NCBI RefSeq assembly: GCF_033708015.1
Contig: NZ_CP137920.1
Coordinates: forward strand, 2,170,001-2,234,000
Direction: 5' to 3'
Origin: Proteus vulgaris
Lineage (GTDB): Bacteria; Pseudomonadota; Gammaproteobacteria; Enterobacterales; Enterobacteriaceae
Length of the DNA stretch: 64,000 bases
In this document: positions 29,777 through 38,124 of the stretch, piece by piece
Layout of the letters: the number at the start of each line of letters is the position of its first letter
Numbering within the stretch: the stretch's first letter is position 1
Notes under the pieces: model-generated
The model's input: the letters and a program-made list of their open reading frames with translations, nothing else
The model's database searches: none
Told to the model about the DNA's origin: nothing
Position numbers and translations under genes: made by a program

Positions 29777-32035
29777 ATGAAAAAACAATTAAATACAAAC
29801 TATCGTCTTGTCTGGAGCGCTGTCCAAAACGCGTTGATTGCCGTCTCTGAACTAACCCATGCAAAAGGTAAGAAAACAGCGGGTATCATCGCACTTTCAG
29901 CATTATCATCACTGGCTTCAATACCTGCCTTTGCCAATGATAGCCGTTGTGTCAATGGCACAACAGTGACCGATAATTGCACCGTTGAGGCTGGGGAAAC
30001 AGTGTCAAATATGACCGTTAAGGAAAATGGCAATTTACGAGTAAACGGTGAATCAAATAATACCGTTTTAACAGGACAGAAAAATCCAACCGGTTCAGGG
30101 TCGTCATTTGATGATGGAAGTCGGTATGATTCAGCGACAGAATGGGTTTATGGCACGGCGACGGGCACCATCATCAATGCAGGTGGGATCCAAAAGGTCG
30201 ACGGTGGTACAGCCGACCAATCAAAAGTCAATTATCACGGTGTATTAGAAGTTAACAACGGGGGCACAATCACTAATTCAACAGTAGGCTCTAATGATGC
30301 CGTTGATGGGTTAAAAACCGATGAAGCCTATATTTCTGTTATCGGTAATGGTAGTTCAGCTAAGAACACCCATATTAACAATGGTGGCGTTCTGAGTGCG
30401 TCAGAAGGAGCTATCGTCACGGATACAACCATCAATGCCGGAGGGCGTCTAGAACTTTCAGTGGATAATGACCTCGATAACAACGAGTTTAGGACGAATG
30501 CAGGCATAACTACAGCTAATGGTGTAACAATTAATAAAGATGGCATACTGGCGCTTGATAAGGATACAAAAGCAACCGATGTGGCCGTCAATGAAGGCGG
30601 CACCCTATGGGCTGAAAATGGCGCTATTCTTGAAAATATAACGACCGTTGGAGGAGAAACTAAAGTTCAAAATGCCACACTCACTGGTAGCAACGTCTTT
30701 AATCAGCAAGGAACATTGACCGTCTCAGGGGATGTATCTGCGGAAATCATTGAGTTGTATGATGCCAATATTCAATTTGAGGGGGCGTCTGTTTCACAAG
30801 CCTCTTATCGCCGTAACACACCAGAGTTCAATGCGGGGCATCTTACCGTGAAAGAACTGAAAGGTGAAGGTGACAATAACAACATTACTCTGCGTATAGA
30901 TGCCACATCGGGAGAGCATGACACATTACAAGTGACTGACGCTATTGACGGGCATTTTAATGTCAATATTAACAGTCAAGGTAAAGAAATAAACACATCG
31001 GCGTTAGATTCAAGTTTCATTGAAGCAAAAGGCAGTGATGCTCATACGTTCTCTGGTGATACTGATATTGGCGCTTACAACTATTCGCTTTACCAAGATG
31101 GCGATGACTGGCGGCTCCAACGCAGCGGCAATTTATCGGCATCTTCGAGCAATGCCATGATGCTCGCAAACGTCACACCAACAATTTGGGCGAGCGAATT
31201 ATCCGTCTTACGCAACCGCCTAGGCGAACTCCACGCAGATTCTGAACAAAATGGTGTGTGGCTGAAATACATAACTGCCCGTAACCGCGTTAATAATAAC
31301 CAGACAAGCTACAAACAGGACATGAACGGGTTTGTCCTCGGCGGCGATCGACAGCTTGATGTAACTAATGGAAAACTGTTCCTCGGCAGTCAGTTCGGTT
31401 ATTCCTACTCATCTCTTGATGCAGCAAGCAGCGACGGACAAGTCAAAAGTTACAGTTTAGGCCTCTATGCGACATGGTTACACAATAGCGGCTACTACGT
31501 CGATGGCGTACTCAAAGGAAATCGATTCTTTAGTGAGAATAATGCACGCTTCAATCAAGGTACATCGAAAGCCAATGATGCGACCAATGGAATTGGATTC
31601 TCTCTTGAAGGAGGGAAACATATTAATATCAATACGTACCAAATTGAACCTTATGTTCAACTCGCTGGATTCCAAGGACAAAAAACACACTACACGTTTG
31701 ATAATGATCTTCATGTTAATGCGAATGCAACCCGCTCTTTAAAAGCTGAGATAGGTACAACATTGGGTAAAGAATTTACACTACCTAATGGCGGTAATGC
31801 AAAACCTTATATTCGTCTGGCGGCAAGCCAAGAGTTTATCAAAAATAATGATGTCACTATCAATAATACCGAACGCTTTACCAATGATATGTCTGGCTTA
31901 ACGGGGAAATATGGTATTGGTATGAATACAAACATTGTTAAAGATCTGGACATGTATGGTGAATTTAATTATGCCAAAGGCAACAAGCTTGAAACACCGT
32001 ACAGTGGCACTGTGGGGATAAGATACAGTTTCTAA
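29777..32035 (+). CDS. AIDA-I/Ag43-type autotransporter adhesin
   Basis: A 752-residue type Va autotransporter. It has an extended signal peptide region (MKKQLNTNYRLVWSAVQNALIAVSELTHAKGKK) and a hydrophobic core ending in IPAFA, with likely cleavage after residue 53. The passenger (54 to about 480) is made of AIDA-like beta-helix repeats (INAGGIQKV.GGTA, VNNGGTITNSTV, INNGGVLSASEGAIVTDTTINAGG, VNEGGTLWAENGAILEN). The last ~260 residues form the membrane beta-barrel, ending GIRYSF. Such proteins mediate autoaggregation, adhesion or biofilm formation. There is no peptidase motif. It is cargo with its own promoter, followed by a hairpin. Confidence 0.88.
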   Translation: MKKQLNTNYRLVWSAVQNALIAVSELTHAKGKKTAGIIALSALSSLASIPAFANDSRCVNGTTVTDNCTVEAGETVSNMTVKENGNLRVNGESNNTVLTGQKNPTGSGSSFDDGSRYDSATEWVYGTATGTIINAGGIQKVDGGTADQSKVNYHGVLEVNNGGTITNSTVGSNDAVDGLKTDEAYISVIGNGSSAKNTHINNGGVLSASEGAIVTDTTINAGGRLELSVDNDLDNNEFRTNAGITTANGVTINKDGILALDKDTKATDVAVNEGGTLWAENGAILENITTVGGETKVQNATLTGSNVFNQQGTLTVSGDVSAEIIELYDANIQFEGASVSQASYRRNTPEFNAGHLTVKELKGEGDNNNITLRIDATSGEHDTLQVTDAIDGHFNVNINSQGKEINTSALDSSFIEAKGSDAHTFSGDTDIGAYNYSLYQDGDDWRLQRSGNLSASSSNAMMLANVTPTIWASELSVLRNRLGELHADSEQNGVWLKYITARNRVNNNQTSYKQDMNGFVLGGDRQLDVTNGKLFLGSQFGYSYSSLDAASSDGQVKSYSLGLYATWLHNSGYYVDGVLKGNRFFSENNARFNQGTSKANDATNGIGFSLEGGKHININTYQIEPYVQLAGFQGQKTHYTFDNDLHVNANATRSLKAEIGTTLGKEFTLPNGGNAKPYIRLAASQEFIKNNDVTINNTERFTNDMSGLTGKYGIGMNTNIVKDLDMYGEFNYAKGNKLETPYSGTVGIRYSF

Positions 32036-32046
32036 CCTTTTCACTT

Positions 32047-32072
32047 AGCCCTCGACTATCAGTTTGAGGGCT
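32047..32072 (+). terminator. Probable terminator of the autotransporter gene
   Basis: Stem AGCCCTC (32047-32053) with GAGGGCT (32066-32072), then a weak T-rich tract. Confidence 0.5.
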
Positions 32073-32265
32073 TATTTAAACCACTTCCACCATGCGATAT
32101 TAAAAATCAGTCTTTAGATGACTTTTTATCTCAATTGCTCCCTTTGGCGTGATTAAACAACGTTGATGATTTTTTTATGGCGGAGAATATTGATGTGGAA
32201 AGTGAATGAAAGAATAGAAACATCAAATGGTAAAATGCCAACCTAATAATAGGCTGGCATAGCAA

Positions 32266-32577
32266 TTAACCGTTGAGTAACGTAACAACAAAACTTTTTT
32301 TATCATCCGCGAGCTGCACGGAATAAATTACCGTGACAGAGCCTGCTTTCCCCGTTGCTTCGGCAGCACAGAGATAAACGCCTCGTTGCGTATTTTGACG
32401 TTGCGTTCGCACATTCTCAAGCTGCTCATACATCGCCCAACCGACATGTTGATTGACCACTTGTAACGCTAATGCTTTTGCACCATCACTGTTACAATTA
32501 ACGGTGCTCTCATTACATCCCGTTAAACCAACCATCGCCGTTAATACGCTTAATTTCATCCACTGGTTAAGTTTCAT
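32266..32577 (-). CDS. Small hypothetical lipoprotein
   Basis: A 103-residue precursor with a lipoprotein signal peptide; lipobox LTGC puts the acylated Cys at position 21, and Asn at +2 suggests outer-membrane sorting. The mature part has AKALALQVVNQHVGWAMYEQLEN, a Cys in VYLCAAEATGKAG and beta-strand-like VTVIYSVQLADDKKSFVVTL. No family recognised. It lies 15 bp after a small membrane protein gene on the same strand, so they form an operon. Confidence 0.7.
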   Translation of the reverse strand: MKLNQWMKLSVLTAMVGLTGCNESTVNCNSDGAKALALQVVNQHVGWAMYEQLENVRTQRQNTQRGVYLCAAEATGKAGSVTVIYSVQLADDKKSFVVTLLNG

Positions 32578-32592
32578 TTTTACATTGTCACC

Positions 32593-32934
32593 TTACAGCA
32601 GAAAATTTACGGTTATTCCTGCTAATATATCGAGTGCAATCACAACCAACGCCGCGTAATACCAAGCACGACGATTCGGTATTTTCACGATAAAGTAAAA
32701 ACAGCAAACATCCCAAATAAGAATCAATGCTTCTACTTTATTCAATGTCACCTTTTTAGTAATAAAAAATTCAACGATATTTAAGAATAAAATCGGTAAA
32801 AACCAAAATAGCCAAAAGGTTTTAGCTAATCCAAAGCCACCGTTGAGCAAACGCTGTTTAAATAAAGCCGGATCATTTAATCCTTTCGCTTCGTTTTCTT
32901 CTCGAATTTTTTGCAATTTATTTTTGATAGACAT
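32593..32934 (-). CDS. Small membrane protein of unknown function
   Basis: 113 residues: a charged N-terminus (MSIKNKLQKIREENEAKG), then membrane segments around residues 38-58, 68-85 and 91-112. No recognised motif. It is the first gene of the pair with the lipoprotein. A surface-linked role beside the autotransporter is possible but unsupported. Confidence 0.65.
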   Translation of the reverse strand: MSIKNKLQKIREENEAKGLNDPALFKQRLLNGGFGLAKTFWLFWFLPILFLNIVEFFITKKVTLNKVEALILIWDVCCFYFIVKIPNRRAWYYAALVVIALDILAGITVNFLL

Positions 32935-33041
32935 GACTGTTCCTTCAATTAAATGAATTAAGGTTTTTTTCCATGATGTTGACGCCAGAATGGGTGCAAT
33001 GCCTTACCGATAGGCAAGGGTAAATATTTAGACTATTTCAA

Positions 33042-33317
33042 TTACCGTCCATGATTATTAGAGGGTGGCTTGTTGATGTAACGACTCGGCCATATTGTTT
33101 CGGGAGCCGTGCCAATCACATCCGCAATGATCTGTTCAGCTCTTGGGTACGCTCGCTCTAGCGCATTATTTAACGTCCGAGAAGAAAGACCATGCTCACG
33201 AGATAATTGCGCTAGTGTGACCCCTTTTTTATGCAAAGCCGCCACAATATCCGCACGGTGCCAATCCGCAGCGCTTCCTTTTCGGGGCTTTTTTTGAGAT
33301 GCTACAGGGTTAGACAT
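33042..33317 (-). CDS. Ner/Nlp (SfsB)-like transcriptional regulator
   Basis: 91 residues from the ATG at 33317, which has GGAGT seven bases upstream; the longer frame adds 20 unlikely residues. The protein matches Mu Ner and E. coli Nlp/SfsB: DWHRADIVAALHKKGVTLAQLSREHGLSSRTLNNALERAYPRAEQIIADVIGTAPETIWPSRY. Ner represses early transcription in Mu. It is divergent from a Mu-type HTH protein, which looks like a phage-style switch. Confidence 0.85.
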   Translation of the reverse strand: MSNPVASQKKPRKGSAADWHRADIVAALHKKGVTLAQLSREHGLSSRTLNNALERAYPRAEQIIADVIGTAPETIWPSRYINKPPSNNHGR

Positions 33318-33381
33318 AGTAATAACTCCACTGTTTAATTCCTCGTCTATTAAAAACCAATTAAAGGGAATTATCAATAGA

Positions 33382-33432
33382 TATCCTTATGATTTTAACA
33401 TCTTTCTAGTGCGGTTATTTTATCCTTTTGAT
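33382..33432. repeat. Direct repeats TATCCTT(A/T)TGAT between the ner-like and Mu-HTH genes
   Basis: TATCCTTATGAT (33382-33393) and TATCCTTTTGAT (33421-33432) in the divergent gap; TATCTTTTGATATCTTTTG recurs at 33872-33890 just after the Mu-HTH gene. Possible operators of either regulator. Confidence 0.45.
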
Positions 33433-33454
33433 ATGTATGGGATTTATAAAAATC

Positions 33455-33871
33455 ATGACTGATAAAAAACAACTAACTGAAATGGATAATGCGCCCAAGC
33501 TCTGGTTTACCAGTGGGGAGCTAGCTGCTATAGGAAAAGAAAAAGCAGACGATCCAACACGTTACCCTGAATATAAAGATATGGATATCCCTACCACCGC
33601 GAAAGGCGTTAGAGTCCGTCTAGAGTCAATCACAGCCCTTCATCCCCACTTTCGCAAGAAGAACCCTAATAAGCGCGGCGACCTCTATCATATTGATGCA
33701 TTTAAGGTGATCCTAAACACGGATGAAAAAGAGCTCATCAAGCAAAACACACTATCTTCTGAAAGTGCAGATCTTAACCTTTTACTTGAAATCTACAAAT
33801 CACTGTCAGTTGAGAAAAGAAAAGCGTTATTAAAAAATGCACTCACAATGAAACAGGAAGAATTAGATTAG
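33455..33871 (+). CDS. Mu-type HTH DNA-binding protein (repressor-like)
   Basis: 138 residues from the ATG at 33455; ATG 33437 or TTG 33428 would extend it by six or nine residues, and no start has an ideal ribosome binding site. The N-terminal part (LWFTSGELAAI...IPTTAKGVRVRLE) follows the Mu-type winged HTH of MuA and Mu c repressors, and the C-terminal 40 residues (ADLNLLLEIYKSLSVEKRKALLKNAL) resemble the end of c repressor-type proteins. Probably a repressor opposing the Ner-like protein. It is followed by the FtsK-gamma-like gene. Confidence 0.65.
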   Translation: MTDKKQLTEMDNAPKLWFTSGELAAIGKEKADDPTRYPEYKDMDIPTTAKGVRVRLESITALHPHFRKKNPNKRGDLYHIDAFKVILNTDEKELIKQNTLSSESADLNLLLEIYKSLSVEKRKALLKNALTMKQEELD

Positions 33872-33932
33872 TATCTTTTGATATCTTTTGTTATTTTAAT
33901 AACTGTATTTTCGTCACTGACTCAGAGGCACT

Positions 33933-34763
33933 ATGCAGTTATCTCACCACAACATGCTAGACAGCAGCTATGACCCATTAACGGCTAAAGCTATTGATTA
34001 TGTCATTCTCATTAACAGAGCATCACCGAGGCGTTTACAGCGCTATTTTCGGATAGGATTTCACCGTGCTGAGCGTATTATTCATCAACTGGAGTATTTG
34101 GGTGTGATTACGCCCTTGAACCAGTATGATTATCGTGAAGTACTCGGATACCCAACTCACTGCGGCTCTTTTGATGCATCGGCCTTTACAGCACCTATTG
34201 AGACATCACAAACACCGTTATTCACTGATTCACCACTAGATACGCAATCACTCGAATACCGCTGCCTAATACAAGCTATCGTCTGGCAACGGATCGTGGT
34301 TTGGGTCGAGGAAATCGAAATTGAAGGTGGAACGGCTAATATATTGAAATCCGCTTCGCCGTTTGAGTACTTAATTGAACCCCACAATGATGAAATTTAT
34401 CAAGATGCACTCCGCAACAACGCTGGCTCTTACCGTTTCCTTGCCACACTGCGCCCTGAAACCCCATTGGATGTGCTACGACAACATGGACGCATTAGCT
34501 ATCAGCCCTGCTGGAAGCTACCCCGTATAGCACAGGAAGAGTGGCAAGGTTTATGGGTGCCGAATGAGGCTGGCTGGGAAAGCCTATCTGAGGAAAATAT
34601 TCATCAGCAAAGAGGAATTGGTGAGTGGCCTGATTTACCCCATAAAAGCATGAAACCCTTGGTGCATGGGCTGCAAGAAGATGGAGGAGATTATTTGCGG
34701 TACTTAATTTATTGGAAAATGAGCATCAAATATAGGCTACAGACTAATCTTAATAAAAAATAA
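33933..34763 (+). CDS. Stand-alone FtsK-gamma-like winged-helix protein
   Basis: 276 residues. Residues 14-72 (DPLTAKAIDYVILINRASPRRLQRYFRIGFHRAERIIHQLEYLGVI..) align closely with the gamma domain of FtsK (DPL..A..FV...[31 protein letters not shown]), which reads KOPS sequences and contacts XerD. There is no motor domain. The remaining 200 residues contain two repeated-looking WE/WQ-rich segments (WKLPRIAQEEWQGLWVPNEAGW) and match nothing I know. It follows the Mu-HTH gene. A role in DNA positioning, Xer contact or regulation is inference. Confidence 0.7.
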   Translation: MQLSHHNMLDSSYDPLTAKAIDYVILINRASPRRLQRYFRIGFHRAERIIHQLEYLGVITPLNQYDYREVLGYPTHCGSFDASAFTAPIETSQTPLFTDSPLDTQSLEYRCLIQAIVWQRIVVWVEEIEIEGGTANILKSASPFEYLIEPHNDEIYQDALRNNAGSYRFLATLRPETPLDVLRQHGRISYQPCWKLPRIAQEEWQGLWVPNEAGWESLSEENIHQQRGIGEWPDLPHKSMKPLVHGLQEDGGDYLRYLIYWKMSIKYRLQTNLNKK

Positions 34764-34825
34764 GTGTCACTATATCTATGATAATATCATAACCCCATTT
34801 ATTACCTTATAAAAAGGAATAGTAT

Positions 34826-36784
34826 ATGAAAGAAGAACATGAAAAAATAATTAAGAAACTCGAAAAGTTCGATGAGAAAGGGATCAAAAAACTAAATGAA
34901 ATTGATGATTCACAACTTGGTAAGATATTAAAATTATCAGTATTAAACAATAAAAGTATTATTATTCATGACATAAAGAAAAGGCAGGTAAGAGATAATT
35001 TTTTTGAAAATCTTATTGCTGAAATACCTAATGATATTTATAAGAAAGATATAATCAAAACCCTTGATATATTAAAAGGCACTGAAGAAATATATGATAA
35101 AATAAAGAATTTCATAAAAAACTCTTACATCTCAAAACATGATATAGAAAAACAAATTTGGGCCCACATAAATAGAGCAGAATCGGAATTTGAATATGCT
35201 TATAATGAAGGAAACAAAAATCTTTTGCATACAATAAGTATGAGTGATGGTTTAACTGGTACTTATATTACAGGTGTGGATGGTTCAGTAGCTCATATAG
35301 ATGTTGCTATAGAAACCTATAATTTTTATCTTTGCATGTATTTGAAAATGTCTGCATATGAAAATAAATTATACGATATAAATGGAACACTTATATTACC
35401 TCCTGAAATCACTATCAGTGAAGAATCTATTTTTGAAGCTGGATCAATATTGGCATCATCAATATCGTGGGCTAAATTAGAAGAGTTCTCTAATAAATCT
35501 CTTTGCTTTGGAGGAAGTTACACTAAAAGTAAAGTAATATTAGATGAAATAGAAAAAAATGATATTAATTTAGATAGCAATGTTAAAGATAGATACGTAC
35601 ATAAATTCAATATAGAAACAGATAATTATTTAGCATCTGACATCATATCTAATGCAAGATATTTCTTCAAAAAATACCAAAATAATATTGAAATAAACTT
35701 TAAAGAAAACATACCTCTCGATATGATAAAAAGTATTGGGCTACAAGATTCTACCGAATTTAGTGCCCTAATGTTTATTCAAAGTACGTTATTCTTGAAA
35801 AATGATGTTATCACAAAAAAATATGGTAAATTAACTTTAATTGAATGGATTATTGGGTATAGCGAGCTTAGTAAGTATGCAAAAGAAAACATAAAAACAC
35901 AAACTTTAATTTTATCAAAAAAAGAAATTTTCAATCTGATAAATAATAGATTAAACTCTTCAGAAAAAACATATTTACTAATAGACTATCTGACTTTTAA
36001 TAAAAAAAGCAAAGACCTATTTGATTCCCCATTAGTCAAAGTAAAAGGTGGTTTATACTACTTATGTAAACCATCACTAGTTACTATATCAATCGATGAA
36101 GCTATTTTATCTACATTTGCAACCTTTAATATAGCTACAGATAAAAAAGGTTATAAATTTGAAGAGTTTATGAATGAAAACCTAGAAAGGTTAAACTTAA
36201 ATCATTCACCTTTAAAGTTTAAAATCAATGATGAAGAATACGAATATGACTGTATTTTGGTTTTAGATTCTAGAGTTTTTATTCTAGAATATAAAAATAG
36301 AACCCCAACTAAAAATTATATAAATAGCATTGTTAATAAAAAATCAGATTTATATGATTATATAGAACAAGTTAAACGCTTAAGAGATGGATTAATTAAC
36401 AACCCACAGAAATTCAAAGAAAAATTCGATGAAGATCTTGATAATTATGAAATAATCCCTGTAGTTCTATTTAATCATACATTTACACATCCAAAAACAG
36501 AGGATAATGTATATATTACAGATAGCTCTATATTTCTTCGATTCTTCAAAAAACCATACATAAGCATGGATATATTGAAAGATGGAAAGGAATACAATAT
36601 ATATAAAAGCGATAAATTTTGGTTAGGAGAATCACCTACTTCAAGTGAACTATTAACCTACATGGAAAATCCACCACAAACAAAGCTATTTATCAATAAG
36701 TTAAAATATGATGAAAGATATTATCCTATCGATCATGAGAATATGCTTACAGGTAATGATTTAATCATCTCAAACTTCTTATAA
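34826..36784 (+). CDS. Large AT-rich protein with PD-(D/E)XK-type nuclease domain
   Basis: A 652-residue protein encoded in DNA far richer in A+T than its neighbours. The last third shows a restriction-endonuclease-like core: GYKFEEFMNENLERL (Glu446/447), EYEYDCILVLDSRVFILEYKNR with Asp475, Glu488 and Lys490 as D..E-x-K, then helix KKSDLYDYIEQVKRLRDGL; this is the layout of NERD-like and Mrr-like nucleases. The first 420 residues are helical and unknown, with no ATPase motif or membrane segment. It has a clear AAAGGA before its ATG and its own terminator, so it is a single-gene unit. Position beside an integrase remnant fits defence cargo; the function is inferred. Confidence 0.6.
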   Translation: MKEEHEKIIKKLEKFDEKGIKKLNEIDDSQLGKILKLSVLNNKSIIIHDIKKRQVRDNFFENLIAEIPNDIYKKDIIKTLDILKGTEEIYDKIKNFIKNSYISKHDIEKQIWAHINRAESEFEYAYNEGNKNLLHTISMSDGLTGTYITGVDGSVAHIDVAIETYNFYLCMYLKMSAYENKLYDINGTLILPPEITISEESIFEAGSILASSISWAKLEEFSNKSLCFGGSYTKSKVILDEIEKNDINLDSNVKDRYVHKFNIETDNYLASDIISNARYFFKKYQNNIEINFKENIPLDMIKSIGLQDSTEFSALMFIQSTLFLKNDVITKKYGKLTLIEWIIGYSELSKYAKENIKTQTLILSKKEIFNLINNRLNSSEKTYLLIDYLTFNKKSKDLFDSPLVKVKGGLYYLCKPSLVTISIDEAILSTFATFNIATDKKGYKFEEFMNENLERLNLNHSPLKFKINDEEYEYDCILVLDSRVFILEYKNRTPTKNYINSIVNKKSDLYDYIEQVKRLRDGLINNPQKFKEKFDEDLDNYEIIPVVLFNHTFTHPKTEDNVYITDSSIFLRFFKKPYISMDILKDGKEYNIYKSDKFWLGESPTSSELLTYMENPPQTKLFINKLKYDERYYPIDHENMLTGNDLIISNFL

Positions 36785-36797
36785 TCTTATATAACCA

Positions 36798-36838
36798 ATG
36801 AAAGACACGATCGCAACATCATGTCTTTCATATTTTTT
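36798..36838 (+). terminator. Terminator of the nuclease-like gene
   Basis: Perfect 10-bp stem ATGAAAGACA (36798-36807) with TGTCTTTCAT (36822-36831), then six T. Confidence 0.85.
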
Positions 36839-36977
36839 AAATATCATATAATTAAAATATCAGCATAACCATACAAATATTATTCACCAAGTAAAACACT
36901 CTTAATATTTAAGAACTAGCTGTAATATCTATTTTGTAGATCGAGGATAAATTTATTTATATAATCACTTCAACGTC

Positions 36978-37475
36978 TCAAGAGAAGTTATCCATATGAT
37001 CTGCCCATTTCTGCAACCACACCTTACATTCACTCTCATAACCATATAAATCATACGTTCCTTCGATACCACTACGTGAATGCCCAAGTATCGCCTCCCC
37101 CACTTCATTGGGGCAACCTAATTTAGCTAGCCCAGTACGTACTGTTCGACGTAAATCATGAGGTGACCAATCAGGGATATCTAGCATCTTGCCTTCTTTG
37201 CGTAAACGCCACGCACATTCTGTTAGATATTTTTGTTGAATCGGCAACTTGGTTACTTGAGATGGGAAAAGATATTTATCGGAGTTCATGCGCATTGATT
37301 TCAAGTAGGTGACTGCTTGCTCGGGTAATTGCACGTATCGTTCAATTCCTGTCTTGGTTTCTTTCAAATGAATAGTTCCTTTTTCAAGATCCACATCATC
37401 CCAAGCCATTGCGCACACTTCACCAGTTCGGCAGCCTGTCCAAAGCGTCAGACGGACTGGTAATATCCGTATCAA
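36978..37475 (-). pseudogene. Tyrosine integrase remnant (catalytic domain only)
   Basis: 165 residues that begin inside the catalytic domain: LTLWTGCRTGEVCAMAWDD (catalytic Arg), HDLRRT, ILGHSRSGIEGTYDLYGY with His and Tyr, and a normal C-terminus. The arm-binding and core-binding domains (about 230 residues) are missing, the only start is TTG, and an in-frame stop lies about 20 bases further upstream. The residual protein differs clearly from the intact integrase at 12.8 kb, so it derives from another element. It faces inward from the right end of the island. Confidence 0.85.
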
Positions 37476-37645
37476 TAGATAGCAAGCTAATCAAGTTAAC
37501 TTTACCTATAATGCTCTTTAGCATATTATCTAAAAAGGAAAATATAACTTTATGCCACTTTATAATAGTCATTGCGAAGTAAATTTATTGTATGGAATTG
37601 TTTAATTTTAACAATAATACGCTATTTTATCAGACACCTTGTTCT

Positions 37646-37669
37646 AAATGAGTACACCGCTGAGTACAA
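37646..37669 (+). repeat. Right copy of 24-bp direct repeat, candidate attachment site
   Basis: AAATGAGTACA, then CCG, then CTGAGTACAA; differs from the left copy (12706-12729) only in the three central bases. Same orientation at both ends of the accessory region, as expected for attachment-site repeats. Confidence 0.6.
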
Positions 37670-37762
37670 AATCAATAACACAAAATTAAATCAATAAAAA
37701 TCAAATAAATACACCCCGAATTAGGGTTTAATGTGTAACGACTTATATTAAATCTCATTACT

Positions 37763-37791
37763 AAACCCACGGTCATTCGTGGGTTTTTTAT
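37763..37791 (+). terminator. Terminator-like hairpin outside the island
   Basis: Stem AAACCCAC (37763-37770) with GTGGGTTT (37779-37786), followed by T residues. No gene ends just upstream, so it may be the tail of a transcript interrupted by the island. Confidence 0.6.
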
Positions 37792-38124
37792 ATTTTTTAT
37801 ACTCACGCACAACTCATTTTATCCATTCAAATAACGCAACAGTAAAACCATCAACCTAACGCTTTATAACTATCACCCTTACCACACATTACATAAAAAT
37901 ATTTTATCAATAAAAATATACCCTATTAAATTATTTTTTAATTAATAAATCACATTAATTAAACAACCACAAAACAATAAGATACATTTAAACTTTAAAT
38001 AAAGAATTATCACCCTCACACTTAATTACAATTAAAACATTTGAAATATTTATGGATTGATACAATACTTAATTTGACGTTCCGTTTATGATTGTTACTA
38101 ATAAAATAAAGGAATTGCTTTACC

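Larger units (their letters stand above)
37476..38124. other. Right end of the island and budA upstream region
   Basis: No gene. It contains the right direct repeat (37646-37669), a terminator-like hairpin (37763-37791) and a very AT-rich stretch before budA (37800-38110) that should hold its promoter. No tRNA or known LysR (BudR) gene was seen. Confidence 0.5.

Noticed and set aside
29777..32035. Trimeric autotransporter (type Vc)
   Set aside because: The C-terminal barrel is about 260 residues, a full monomeric type Va barrel, not the ~70-residue trimeric anchor.
37640..37800. tRNA or tmRNA fragment at the right island end
   Set aside because: Looked for because P4-type integrases favour tRNA and ssrA genes, and a terminator hairpin is present, but no cloverleaf or CCA-proximal stem was found.
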